From an uncultured Clostridia bacterium (GTDB taxonomy: Bacteria > Bacillota > Clostridia > TANB77 > CAG-508): a stretch of 64,000 nt of DNA. Positions 8,768 to 17,844 of the stretch are shown here, one piece after another. The stretch is from positions 7,443 to 71,442 of the forward strand of contig CAKPGM010000006.1 in assembly GCA_934154805.1 (NCBI GenBank). The letters run 5' to 3'. The notes below the pieces were generated by a model. It was not told the DNA's origin. It saw only the letters and a program-made list of their open reading frames with translations, and did no database searches. Each line of letters starts with the position of its first letter. Positions within the stretch are counted from its first letter, which is position 1. Both the position numbers and the translations under genes were made by a program.

Positions 8768-9733
8768 ATGGAATTAGAAGAAGCTTTAGAAAGATTTGGA
8801 TTAAAAATTTCGGAAACAGATAAAGAACAAGATTTGGAACGATATAATGAAGATAGCCAAAAATTTAAAAGAATGTTAGAAGAATCTAAGTTACACACAT
8901 TTGGACTAAGTAGAACTGCTACAACTGAGAAAAAAATAGCTGTTGTATTAGCTGGTCAAATAGGTGGAGGAAAAAGTAGTTTAGTTGCAGATTCTGCTTT
9001 CAAATTGAATGAAATAGGTCAAGATGTTGTAATAATTGATGATGATCAATATAGAAGTTACTATCCAGAAGCTAATAAAATAAATAGAGAAATACCAGAG
9101 TTTTTTGTACCAATAACAGCAACTGGATCTAATCCTGTTACTCCACTTGTAATGCAAGAAGCTGTTGATAGAGGATACAATTTTGTATTTGATGGAACAA
9201 TGAAAAATAGAAGAATATTAGATACAATGAAAACTTGGCCAGAGCACTACCAAAAAATAGTTAAAGTAATTGCAACATCAGATATAGAGAGTTTATTATC
9301 TATGTTCGAAAGACATGATGCGATGATGAGTATAGGAGAAAATTCAAGGCTTGTAGGAGTGGATGCTCACAATGCAACTTATATAGGAGTGCCAGAAACA
9401 TTAGGAATACTGGAACAAGAAGGAATAGCGGACAGAATAGAAGTATACATAAGAGGAAAAGATGCAAGAAAGCCAAAGATGGTATACAGCTCGGATTGGG
9501 AAGAAAATATATATGAAACGGCAAAAGAAGCATTACTATCAGAAAGGAAAAAAGACAGGCAAAGAGCTAGACCAACCATAGAAAGAAGATTGTACAACAT
9601 AAAAAATCCTCATTCTAGAGTATTGTCACAAACAGAAATTGACAAAATATCAGAGTTGGAAAGTCAATTGCAACAGATTGAACAAGAGATGGAATCTATG
9701 GAGAGAAATGAGCCGGATTCACAAGATAGATAG
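8768..9733 (+). CDS. Zeta-toxin family kinase
   Basis: A 321-residue protein with the Walker A motif GQIGGGKS (residues 63-70), then DDDQYRSYYPE, FDGTMKNRR and an arginine-rich lid, matching the zeta/PezT family that phosphorylates UDP-N-acetylglucosamine. The C-terminal 80 residues are charged and coiled-coil-like. It is embedded between cdsA and rseP, replacing dxr, with the same codon usage as its neighbours. A housekeeping kinase role in envelope control is possible instead of a toxin function. Confidence 0.8.
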   Translation: MELEEALERFGLKISETDKEQDLERYNEDSQKFKRMLEESKLHTFGLSRTATTEKKIAVVLAGQIGGGKSSLVADSAFKLNEIGQDVVIIDDDQYRSYYPEANKINREIPEFFVPITATGSNPVTPLVMQEAVDRGYNFVFDGTMKNRRILDTMKTWPEHYQKIVKVIATSDIESLLSMFERHDAMMSIGENSRLVGVDAHNATYIGVPETLGILEQEGIADRIEVYIRGKDARKPKMVYSSDWEENIYETAKEALLSERKKDRQRARPTIERRLYNIKNPHSRVLSQTEIDKISELESQLQQIEQEMESMERNEPDSQDR

Positions 9734-9742
9734 GAGGCAAAT

Positions 9743-10504
9743 TTGATAAGCACATTGTTGTCAATAATAAAGATTGTATTCTTATTAGGACTGCTAATAG
9801 GGATACACGAAACAGGACATTTTTTAGTAGCAAAATTATGCAAAGTAAAAGTAAATGAATTTGCAATAGGATTCGGACCAACAATATGGAAAAAACAAAA
9901 GAATAATACAGAATACGAATTAAGACTAATACCATTAGGTGGATTCGTACGAATGGAAGGAGAAGAAGAACGTTCTGAAGAAGAAGGTTCTTTTAGCAAG
10001 GCAAGCATTCCAAAAAGAATAGCAATTGTAGCAGCAGGAGCAATAGTAAATATCGTTTTTGCAATTATAGTATATTTTATATTATTTGCAACAATGATAG
10101 AAATTCCAGACAATACATTTACAGCAAAATTAAACTTTGCATCTAAAGAAACAGGAGAATTTGTATTTACAACAATAGACGGACTTAGAATGTTATTTAC
10201 TGGTCAAACATCAACAGCACAACTTATAGGACCAGTAGGAATATCAGAAGTAGTAGCACAAACACAAGGAATAAAAGAATTTATATATATATTAGCAGTA
10301 ATATCAATTTCGTTAGGAGTAACAAATTTAATACCATTTCCACCTCTTGATGGAGGAAAAATATTATTGCTAATAATTGAAGCAATAAGAAAGAAGCCGT
10401 TAAAAGAAGAAACTGAAATCAAAATTCAGTTATTAGGATTTGCAATACTAATAGTATTAGCATTAGTAGTAACATATCAAGACATTATAAAAATAATACA
10501 CTAA
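9743..10504 (+). CDS. rseP: RseP-like site-2 protease lacking the PDZ domain
   Basis: A 253-residue M50 protease starting at TTG 9743 with the RBS TAGGAGG. The zinc motif HETGH is at residues 22-26 and the second motif PFPPLDGGK is near 196. Family members usually have 340-430 residues with a periplasmic PDZ domain between helices 1 and 3; here only about 30 residues (EIPDNTFTAK region) remain there. The position before polC is canonical. It cleaves membrane-bound regulators or signal-peptide remnants. Confidence 0.9.
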   Translation: MISTLLSIIKIVFLLGLLIGIHETGHFLVAKLCKVKVNEFAIGFGPTIWKKQKNNTEYELRLIPLGGFVRMEGEEERSEEEGSFSKASIPKRIAIVAAGAIVNIVFAIIVYFILFATMIEIPDNTFTAKLNFASKETGEFVFTTIDGLRMLFTGQTSTAQLIGPVGISEVVAQTQGIKEFIYILAVISISLGVTNLIPFPPLDGGKILLLIIEAIRKKPLKEETEIKIQLLGFAILIVLALVVTYQDIIKIIH

Positions 10505-10548
10505 CAAAAGAGAAAATAATTGTAATACTTAAATGGGGGCAAAAGTAT

Positions 10549-13500
10549 ATGGAGGAACTAAAAAATCCTAAAACAGTTAAAGAAGTATTTAAAGACTACA
10601 ATTCAAATAGCTTTGAGCTAAGTGGAGCCAAAGTTATAGGGGTTAATTTATATAAAAAGAAAAGCTTGCTAGAGGTAAATATACAATCTAACAAGCTTAT
10701 TGGAATTTTGGATATTTTAGAATTTGAAAAATATATGGAAAAAAGATTTTTTCTAAAAGATGCAAAACTTAAAATAAAATACGAGCTAGAAGATGAGGAA
10801 AATATATCAGAAAAAATAGAAAAAGAATGGACAAGCATAATCCAATATTTATCATATAAACATCCAATAGCAAAAGCATTCTTGAAAAATAGTACAATAA
10901 TAATCGAAAATAATAAGATAAATGTAACACTTATACTAAGTGGTAAAGAATTTCTAGAAGGCAATAAATTTAACGAAATATTTGCAGGAACATTAGAAAA
11001 CATATATGGTAAAAAATATGTAATAGAATATAAAGAAGAACTTTCTGGAAATAATGAGTATAAGCAAAAACAAGAGAAACTAGAACAAGATGAAATAATC
11101 AACTTGACAAAAGACAATAAAGAAGTAAGTAGTGAAACAAAACAGCCAAAGCCAGTTAAACAAAATTATAGTAATAAACAATATCAGAATACTAAGGCTC
11201 CGGCAAAAGAAGCACCAAATATGCCACCGCCACCTCCTCCATCACCAGAAGAAGAGAATGGAGAAACTCCTTTAATATATGGAAGAAACTTAAATTTAAA
11301 AGACCCTATCTCGAAAATTCAAGATATATCTGTAGATAGTGGCAATGTTGTAATAGAAGGAAAAATATTGCAAGTTGAATTAGATGCAAAAGATGATGAC
11401 ATCAATCTGGGAATAAAAGTAAGAGAATTAAAAACAGGAAAACAATTAATTATATTTAGCGTATATGATGGAACAAACACAATTGATTGTAAGATATTTG
11501 CAACAGCAGAAAGAGCTGACGGAATAAAAAAGAGATTAAAGAATTGTGCAAAAATTAGAATTGCAGGAACAGCTCAATTTGATCCATATGCAAAACAACT
11601 AGGAGTGTTAGTCAACACAGCAATAGAAATGCCAGAAGAAAAGAAAAATGCAAGAACAGATAATGCACCAGTAAAGAGAGTAGAATTGCATATGCATACT
11701 CAAATGAGCACAATGGATGGAATAACACCAACTAAGAATCTGTTAAAGAGAGCAATGAAATGGGGAATGAAAGCAATTGCAATCACAGATCATGGAAGTG
11801 TACAAGCATTCCCAGATGCACACAAAATGTTAGGTGTTAATAATCCTGATATGAAGGTTTTATATGGAATGGAAGCATATTTAGTACCAGACAAAGTACC
11901 TTGTGTATCAAGCTCAAAAGGACAAAGTCTTGATACTACATACTGTGTACTAGATCTAGAAACAACAGGATTTTCGTTCAGAACAGAAAAGATTACAGAA
12001 ATAGGAATAATGAAGGTTAAAAATGGAGAAGTCATTGATGAATTTGAATGCTTTGTAAATCCAGAGAAGCCTATTCCACAACGTGTTGTAGAAGTAACAC
12101 ACATAACTGATGATATGGTAAAAGATGCAGAAACAATAGACAAAGTACTACCAAAAGTATTAGATTTTATTGGAGATAGTGTAATAGTAGCACACAATGC
12201 AGATTTTGATGTTGGATTCTTAAAATATAATGCAAAGCAATTAGGTTTATCTTTGGAAAACACATACTTAGATACATTAAGACTTGCAAAAGAATTATTC
12301 CCAGATTATAAAAAATACAAACTTGGAGTAATTGCAGAAAACCTTGGAATAGAAGTACTAGTAGCGCATAGAGCGTTAGATGATGTTGACACAACAGTTA
12401 AAGTATTTAAAGTTATGATAGAAAAGCTAAAAGCAAAAGGTGCAGAAACTCTTGATGATATAGAAAATGTATTTGGCAATACAGTAAACTATAAAAAGCT
12501 AAAAAGCTTCCACGCAATAATACTTGCAAAGGATTATGTTGGATTAAAGAATCTATATAAACTAGTATCAATATCACATTTGGATTATTTCTATAAAAAA
12601 CCATTAGTGCTAAAATCAATATACCAAAAGTATTCGGAAGGACTAATATTAGGTAGTGCTTGTGAGGCAGGAGAACTATATCAAGCAATAGAAATGGGTA
12701 AAGATGATGAGGAAATCGAAGCAATAGCAAGAGATTACGATTATCTAGAAATCCAACCAACTGGAAATAATATGTTCCTAGTAAGAAATGGTGTAGTGCC
12801 AAATGTAGAAGCACTTCAAGACATAAATAGAAAAATAGTTGAATTAGGTGAAAAACTTGATAAACTAGTAGTTGCAACTTGTGACGTGCATTTTATGGAT
12901 CCAGAAGATGAAATATATAGAAGAATATTAGAGGCAGGACAAGGTTATGCAGACTGTGATTTGCAAGCACCATTATATTTGCGTACAACAGAAGAAATGT
13001 TAGAAGAATTTAGCTATTTAGGAGAAGAAAAAGCTTATGAAGTAGTTGTAACAAACACAAATAAAATTGCAGATATGTGTGAGCAAATAAGCCCAATTTC
13101 TCCAGAGAAATGTCCTCCATATATTAATGACTGCGAGAAAACAATTAAAGAAATAGCATACAACAAAGCACACGAATTATATGGAGATCCTCTACCACAA
13201 ATAGTAGAAGAAAGATTAGATAAAGAGCTAAACTCTATTATAAAAAATGGATTCTCCGTTATGTACATCATAGCTCAAAAGTTAGTTTGGAAATCAAACG
13301 AAGATGGATATATAGTAGGTTCCAGAGGATCTGTTGGTTCATCATTTGTTGCAAATATGACAGGTATCACAGAGGTAAATTCACTACCACCACATTATAG
13401 ATGTCCAAACTGCAAGTATTCCGACTTTACAGATTATGGATTCAAAAACGGATTTGACTTACCAGATAAAGATTGTCCAAAATGCGGGCACAAATTAGCA

Positions 13501-14997
13501 AAAGACGGAATAGATATCCCATTTGAAACATTCTTAGGATTCAATGGAGATAAAGAGCCTGATATAGACTTAAACTTCTCAGGAGAATATCAGGCAAAAG
13601 CTCACAAATACACAGAAGTAATATTTGGAAAAGGAACAACATTCAAAGCTGGAACTGTTGGTACAGTAGCTGGTAAAACAGCAATGGGATATGTTAGAAA
13701 GTACAACGAAGAAAGAGGAATACCAATAAACAACTCTGAAGTAATAAGAGTTGCGCAAGGCTGTACAGGAATAAAAAGAACAACAGGACAGCACCCTGGA
13801 GGAATTATAGTTGTACCAAAAGGTAGAGAAATATACGAGTTTACACCAGTACAACATCCGGCAGATGACCCAACATCAGACATAATAACAACACACTTTG
13901 ATTACCACTCGATAGATCAAAACCTATTGAAGTTAGATATTCTAGGCCATGATGATCCTACAATGATAAGAATGTTATTTGATATAACAGGACAAGATCC
14001 AACAAAGGTTCCGCTAGATGACAAAGAAACAATGTCAATATTCAGTTCAACCGAAGCTCTAGGCGTTACACCAGAACAAATACACAGTGAAGTGGGAAGC
14101 TATGGAGTACCAGAGTTTGGAACAAAATTTGTTAGAGGAATGTTAGTGGACACAAGACCAAAAACATTTGAAGAGTTAATTCGTATATCAGGATTATCAC
14201 ACGGTACTGATGTGTGGTTAAACAATGCACAAACATTAATAAATGAAGGAACAATAAAACTGGATGAAGCAATATGTACCAGAGATGATATAATGATATA
14301 TCTAATAAAAGAGGGATTACCACCACAAAAGGCCTTCAAGATAATGGAATTTGTACGTAAAGGAAAACCATCAAAAGATCCAGAAAAATGGAAAGAACAC
14401 GAAGCAACAATGAGAGAATACAATATTCCGGAATGGTATATAGGATCTTGTAAAAAGATAAAATACATGTTCCCAAAAGCACACGCAGCGGCATATGTTA
14501 CAAACGCGTTCAGAATAGCGTGGTTCAAAGTTCATATTCCAAAAGCATATTATGCAGCATATTTTACAATAAGAGCAGATGCTTTCGACAGCGATATAAT
14601 GTGCCAAGGAGTAGAGAGAGTAAAAAATAAAATGAAAGAAATAGAACTTGCAGGAAAAGCAGCAACCAAAAAAGACCAAGATACATACGGTGTATTAGAA
14701 ATAGTATTAGAAATGTATGAAAGAGGACTAAACTTCTTACCAATAGATTTATACGAATCAGACAGTGTTAAATTTAAAGTAGAAGAAGATGGAATAAGAC
14801 CACCGCTAAACAGTATTCCGGGACTTGGAACGGTTGCAGCACAGGGAATACAATCTGCGAGAGAAGATGGCGAATTTATGTCCATAGATGACTTAAAAAT
14901 AAAAGCAAAAGTTGGAAAATCAGTAATAGAAATATTAACAAATGCAGGTTGTCTAAAAGGAATGAGTCAAAGCAATCAAATGAGTCTATTTGCGTAA
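10549..14997 (+). CDS. polC: DNA polymerase III PolC-type alpha subunit
   Basis: A 1482-residue replicative polymerase. The order is an N-terminal domain with a Pro-rich linker (about residues 220-235), OB fold, PHP domain (HMHTQMS at about residue 381) interrupted by a DnaQ-type proofreading exonuclease (VLDLETTGF at about 467), a zinc motif (CPNC...CPKC near 950-985), and the palm with EPDIDLNFSGEYQ. All are intact and full length. It is essential in low-GC Gram-positives and closes the pyrH operon here. Confidence 0.98.
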   Translation: MEELKNPKTVKEVFKDYNSNSFELSGAKVIGVNLYKKKSLLEVNIQSNKLIGILDILEFEKYMEKRFFLKDAKLKIKYELEDEENISEKIEKEWTSIIQYLSYKHPIAKAFLKNSTIIIENNKINVTLILSGKEFLEGNKFNEIFAGTLENIYGKKYVIEYKEELSGNNEYKQKQEKLEQDEIINLTKDNKEVSSETKQPKPVKQNYSNKQYQNTKAPAKEAPNMPPPPPPSPEEENGETPLIYGRNLNLKDPISKIQDISVDSGNVVIEGKILQVELDAKDDDINLGIKVRELKTGKQLIIFSVYDGTNTIDCKIFATAERADGIKKRLKNCAKIRIAGTAQFDPYAKQLGVLVNTAIEMPEEKKNARTDNAPVKRVELHMHTQMSTMDGITPTKNLLKRAMKWGMKAIAITDHGSVQAFPDAHKMLGVNNPDMKVLYGMEAYLVPDKVPCVSSSKGQSLDTTYCVLDLETTGFSFRTEKITEIGIMKVKNGEVIDEFECFVNPEKPIPQRVVEVTHITDDMVKDAETIDKVLPKVLDFIGDSVIVAHNADFDVGFLKYNAKQLGLSLENTYLDTLRLAKELFPDYKKYKLGVIAENLGIEVLVAHRALDDVDTTVKVFKVMIEKLKAKGAETLDDIENVFGNTVNYKKLKSFHAIILAKDYVGLKNLYKLVSISHLDYFYKKPLVLKSIYQKYSEGLILGSACEAGELYQAIEMGKDDEEIEAIARDYDYLEIQPTGNNMFLVRNGVVPNVEALQDINRKIVELGEKLDKLVVATCDVHFMDPEDEIYRRILEAGQGYADCDLQAPLYLRTTEEMLEEFSYLGEEKAYEVVVTNTNKIADMCEQISPISPEKCPPYINDCEKTIKEIAYNKAHELYGDPLPQIVEERLDKELNSIIKNGFSVMYIIAQKLVWKSNEDGYIVGSRGSVGSSFVANMTGITEVNSLPPHYRCPNCKYSDFTDYGFKNGFDLPDKDCPKCGHKLAKDGIDIPFETFLGFNGDKEPDIDLNFSGEYQAKAHKYTEVIFGKGTTFKAGTVGTVAGKTAMGYVRKYNEERGIPINNSEVIRVAQGCTGIKRTTGQHPGGIIVVPKGREIYEFTPVQHPADDPTSDIITTHFDYHSIDQNLLKLDILGHDDPTMIRMLFDITGQDPTKVPLDDKETMSIFSSTEALGVTPEQIHSEVGSYGVPEFGTKFVRGMLVDTRPKTFEELIRISGLSHGTDVWLNNAQTLINEGTIKLDEAICTRDDIMIYLIKEGLPPQKAFKIMEFVRKGKPSKDPEKWKEHEATMREYNIPEWYIGSCKKIKYMFPKAHAAAYVTNAFRIAWFKVHIPKAYYAAYFTIRADAFDSDIMCQGVERVKNKMKEIELAGKAATKKDQDTYGVLEIVLEMYERGLNFLPIDLYESDSVKFKVEEDGIRPPLNSIPGLGTVAAQGIQSAREDGEFMSIDDLKIKAKVGKSVIEILTNAGCLKGMSQSNQMSLFA

Positions 14998-15055
14998 AAT
15001 GGTATAATTTGTAAAAAAATGAAAGAAAAATATTGTACACAATTAAAAGAAATCG

Positions 15056-15084
15056 TTGAAACTTAAGTAAAAATAAAGTATAAT
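15056..15084 (+). promoter_or_regulatory. Promoter of the small hydrophobic toxin gene
   Basis: TTGAAA (15056-15061) and TATAAT (15079-15084) are separated by 17 bases, about 50 bases before the TTG start of the peptide. Confidence 0.65.
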
Positions 15085-15132
15085 AAAAACATCCTTTTCA
15101 TAAAGGAAATCTTTTTGAAGGGGGTGAACAAT

Positions 15133-15222
15133 TTGTCATCTTATGAATTGATTTGGCGTCTTATAGTTTTATTATTACTAAGTAATAATGATTTAGAAGA
15201 TAGTCAAAAAACTCAGGATTAG
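15133..15222 (+). CDS. Type I toxin-like hydrophobic peptide
   Basis: A 29-residue peptide starting at TTG 15133 (SSYELIWRLIVLLLL core, then the acidic tail SNNDLEDSQKTQD). The RBS AAGGGGGTG is strong and correctly spaced. A single short membrane helix with a polar tail resembles holin-like or Fst-type toxins. It has its own promoter and terminator, and a convergent antisense RNA gene carries a copy of its start region, as in par/fst and related type I systems. No database match was made; the identification rests on architecture. Confidence 0.65.
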   Translation: MSSYELIWRLIVLLLLSNNDLEDSQKTQD

Positions 15223-15232
15223 TGCAAAGCTA

Positions 15233-15264
15233 GTCAAAGCGGTCTGGTCAACCGCTTTATTTTT
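15233..15264 (+). terminator. Terminator of the toxin mRNA
   Basis: AAAGCGGT and ACCGCTTT with a 7-base loop, followed by ATTTTTT. Confidence 0.8.
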
Positions 15265-15339
15265 TGCAAAAAAAATGAGATATGTGGTCAACATATCTCG
15301 AGCAATTGTCATCTTATAAATAACTCTATTGCTTAAGCT
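15262..15339 (-). ncRNA. Antisense RNA antitoxin candidate
   Basis: A perfect promoter on the minus strand (TTGACA at 15374-15369, 17 bases, TATACT at 15351-15346) would start an RNA near 15339. It ends at the hairpin GAGATATGT-loop-ACATATCTC (15277-15299) followed by ATTTTTTTT on this strand. The RNA contains the complement of TTGTCATCTTAT, which also covers the toxin start codon (15133-15144). It can therefore base-pair with the toxin ribosome binding region. Confidence 0.7.
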
Positions 15340-15483
15340 AAATATAGTATACTATACTTTTTATTATATGTCAATATTTTTTTTATATTCATTTTTTTGT
15401 GTTCTAAAGAATATTAAATAAAATTGCTTGACTTTTTAGCCTAAATAAAGATATACTTAAAATAAGTACGAGGAAAATTAATA

Positions 15484-15768
15484 ATGGAAATAAACAACAT
15501 TTTTACAATAAAAAATTTAATAATTTATTTAGTGGCGATTAATTTAATTGCTTTCTTAGCAATGCTTATAGATAAAAAGAAAGCAGAAAAAGGAAAATGG
15601 AGAACCAAGGAGGCAACACTACTTACTTTGGCACTAATAGGAGGAAGTATAGGAGAAATAATAGGAATGTATGTGTTCCATCATAAAACACAAAAACCAA
15701 AGTTCTTTATAGGAGTTCCAGTTATAATAGTACTTCAAATATTACTAATCATAGCAATAAATCTATAG
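15484..15768 (+). CDS. DUF1294 family membrane protein
   Basis: A 94-residue protein with about three hydrophobic helices and the family core DKKKAEKGKWRTKEATLL, GGSIGEIIGMYVFHHKTQKPKF. Function is unknown; DUF1294 members are often fused to cold-shock domains. The next gene follows after 12 bases, so the two form a small operon. Confidence 0.85.
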   Translation: MEINNIFTIKNLIIYLVAINLIAFLAMLIDKKKAEKGKWRTKEATLLTLALIGGSIGEIIGMYVFHHKTQKPKFFIGVPVIIVLQILLIIAINL

Positions 15769-15780
15769 GAGGTAAAACCA

Positions 15781-16038
15781 ATGAGAGAAATAAAAATTAA
15801 TGGAGTGTACAAACATTTTAAGGGAGATTATTATCTAGTGCAAGATGTTGCAAACGATTCTGAAACAAAACAACCATTTGTTGTATACAGAAGATTATAT
15901 GGAGATGGAAGCTTATGGATAAGACCACTAGAAATGTTTTTAAGTGAAGTAGATCACGAAAAATACCCAAATGTAAAACAAAAATACAGATTTGAACTAC
16001 AAGAAATAGAGAGTGTAGCAAAGAATTTCAAAAAATAA
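15781..16038 (+). CDS. DUF1653 family protein
   Basis: An 85-residue cytosolic protein with the family pattern GVYKHFKGDYYLV...VVYRRLYGDGSLWIRPLEMF. The biochemical role is unknown. The RBS TAGGAGG precedes it, and it is co-transcribed with the DUF1294 gene. Confidence 0.88.
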   Translation: MREIKINGVYKHFKGDYYLVQDVANDSETKQPFVVYRRLYGDGSLWIRPLEMFLSEVDHEKYPNVKQKYRFELQEIESVAKNFKK

Positions 16039-16043
16039 AAAAA

Positions 16044-16092
16044 TAGACAGTTTTAATTGAACCATAATAAAGGAACAATTAGAACTGTCTAT
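16044..16092 (+). terminator. Long hairpin after the DUF1653 gene
   Basis: A 15-base stem (TAGACAGTTTTAATTG with its partner CAATTAGAACTGTCTA, one mismatch) lies downstream of the stop. The T-run is displaced by a few bases, so termination strength is uncertain. Confidence 0.55.
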
Positions 16093-16224
16093 AATTGTGC
16101 TCTTTTTAAGAAAATAAGTTCGTAAAATAGACATAATTTATTAAACAAAAAATAAAAAGTTTACAATAAATAGATTAACAATAATACCTGTGTAAAACTC
16201 GAAAATGAAACCCTTGCTACAAAG

Positions 16225-16254
16225 TTATTCACAGGGTTATCCACATTATCCACA
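16225..16254 (+). other. Cluster of three DnaA boxes
   Basis: TTATTCACA (16225-16233), TTATCCACA (16237-16245) and TTATCCACA (16246-16254) lie in direct orientation within 30 bases. Two weaker inverted boxes flank them (TGTGTAAAA near 16191 and TGTGTATAG near 16259). The surroundings are very AT-rich. The stretch 16039-16350 has no gene. Confidence 0.75.
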
Positions 16255-16306
16255 GCCCTGTGTATAGTTAACCATAAAAATACAAAATAATAACAGTAAA
16301 CATAAA

Positions 16307-16339
16307 TTATTCCGACACCACTTTGTGATGCCGGAATAA
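16307..16339 (-). terminator. Terminator of the minus-strand gene at 16351
   Basis: TTATTCCG and CGGAATAA with a partly paired interior form a strong hairpin directly downstream of the minus-strand stop codon. Confidence 0.7.
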
Positions 16340-16350
16340 GGAATCCCTAT

Positions 16351-16701
16351 TTAGGGGTCAACGATTGTTAAGTTGTCTTGGAAAGGATAATAAGAATTAC
16401 AATGAGGATTGTAAATCCAATCCATACCATCAACTGTCACTTTTTTACCAATGGTGTATATCGTGGAGATATCGTCAACATTGGCTTCCAGAATTCCGTG
16501 ATCGCTTGTAGGTGCAAAGATAATGAGATTCTTGTACAGCGACTCTAAAGAATCGGAGTGACAGAAGAAAAACGAAATGGTTCGCTGAGGATAGGTAATA
16601 CTATCATAAGTGGCTTCTTCCGAAACTTTGTAAGCTTTGAATTTTATTGCAGGTCCGCATTCGTTTTCCTGAGAAAGTACATAACAAACTAAAAACCGCA
16701 T
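16351..16701 (-). CDS. Hypothetical protein, atypical composition (cassette-like)
   Basis: A 116-residue protein starting MRFLVCYVLSQE, with the RBS AAGGAGGAA just upstream; the longer frame beginning at 16743 lacks an RBS. It has no signal peptide or membrane helix and no domain I recognise. Base composition and codon choice (including CGG for Arg2, and GGT, GTC, TCC) differ clearly from the AT-rich neighbours. It is a single gene with its own promoter (TTGCGT, 17 bases, TATAAT) and terminator. Confidence 0.7.
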   Translation of the reverse strand: MRFLVCYVLSQENECGPAIKFKAYKVSEEATYDSITYPQRTISFFFCHSDSLESLYKNLIIFAPTSDHGILEANVDDISTIYTIGKKVTVDGMDWIYNPHCNSYYPFQDNLTIVDP

Positions 16702-16848
16702 AGATATTCCTCCTTTGATGTATATAAATATATTATACATCAAATTAACATAAAACGCAAATGCACGTGCTTTAAAAGAGAAAATCTGTTGAATAATAAA
16801 AAATGTTATGATAAAATACTAGTTAATATTAGTAAAGGAATAAAAAAT

Positions 16849-17502
16849 ATGAATAAAGAAGAAATAATAAGTATAGTAAAGAAATATGTTAAAGATAAAT
16901 GTTATAACGATTCAACAGGACATGATTGGTGGCATATTCAAAGAGTGTATAATAATGCGATGTTAATTAATAAAAAAGAAAAGGCAGATGAATTTGTAAT
17001 AACAATAATTGTCTTGATGCATGATTTATACGATCATAAATTTTATGATGGAAATATAGAGGAGAAATTAGAAGAAACATTAAAAGAGTTGAATGTATAC
17101 AATTATATATCTAAAGATGATATTGAAAACATAATATATAGCTGTGCAAATCTAGGATTTAGTTCTAATATTACCGAACGTAAAGAGTTTTCTATAGAAG
17201 GAAAAATAGCACAAGATGCAGATAGATTAGATGCTCTTGGAGCAATTGGAATTGCAAGAACATTTGCTTACGGAGGTAAAAAAGGAAAACTTATGTATAA
17301 TCCTGATGATAATGATCTTGTTAATGAAGAAGAATACAGACAAAAAGGATCAAAAACATCAATTAGCCATTTTTATGATAAGCTATTGAAAATAAAAGAT
17401 TTGATGAATACTGATAGTGCAAAAACAATAGCAGAAGAAAGACATAAATATTTAGAAAATTTCTTGCAAGAATTTTTAGACGAATGGGAAGCTAAGAAAT
17501 AA
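16849..17502 (+). CDS. HD-domain phosphohydrolase
   Basis: A 217-residue YedJ-like HD-domain protein. Metal-binding motifs are visible as GHDWWHI, LMHDLYDHKF and QDADRLDALGAIG. It probably hydrolyses a phosphate ester or nucleotide; the substrate is unknown. ATG 16849 is chosen because the TTG-started longer frame overlaps a likely promoter (TTGAAT at 16789), and AAAGGAAT precedes this ATG. Confidence 0.88.
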   Translation: MNKEEIISIVKKYVKDKCYNDSTGHDWWHIQRVYNNAMLINKKEKADEFVITIIVLMHDLYDHKFYDGNIEEKLEETLKELNVYNYISKDDIENIIYSCANLGFSSNITERKEFSIEGKIAQDADRLDALGAIGIARTFAYGGKKGKLMYNPDDNDLVNEEEYRQKGSKTSISHFYDKLLKIKDLMNTDSAKTIAEERHKYLENFLQEFLDEWEAKK

Positions 17503-17537
17503 TAGATAAAGTTTTGTAATTAACATAAAATAAAATA

Positions 17538-17793
17538 TTGACAATCTTAAAATATCGTGGTAATATAATATATATTATAAATAAAGTGCGTTGAAAAAGA
17601 AAAAATATATTTAAAATTCTAGAGAGTTGGGAATGGTGGAATCCAATAATTGACAAATATATGGGGAGCTTTGGAGCATATTATTAATTAAGGTGTAAGT
17701 TAGTAAAATAACTTAAACTAGGGTGGAACCGCGTGAGTATTAAACTTTCGTCCCTAGCATTTAAAAGTGCTAGGAATGGAAGTTTTTTTGATT
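17538..17793 (+). promoter_or_regulatory. T-box riboswitch of glyS with promoter and terminator
   Basis: The promoter TTGACA (17538-17543), 17 bases, TAATAT is followed by a roughly 200-base leader containing the T-box sequence AGGGTGGAACCGCG (17720-17733). A terminator hairpin (about 17744-17782) ends in seven T residues. The UGGA bulge matches the U discriminator of tRNA-Gly. Uncharged tRNA-Gly should stabilise the antiterminator and switch on glyS. I could not place the specifier codon with certainty. Confidence 0.9.
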
Positions 17794-17844
17794 ATATACC
17801 ATTCTTTAAAGCACAATACTATAACTACAAAAGGAGGAATTATT

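Noticed and set aside
15484..16350. The DnaA-box region as the chromosome origin oriC
   Set aside because: No dnaA, dnaN, gyrase or rpmH nearby and no clear change of coding strand; kept only as a DnaA-box cluster.
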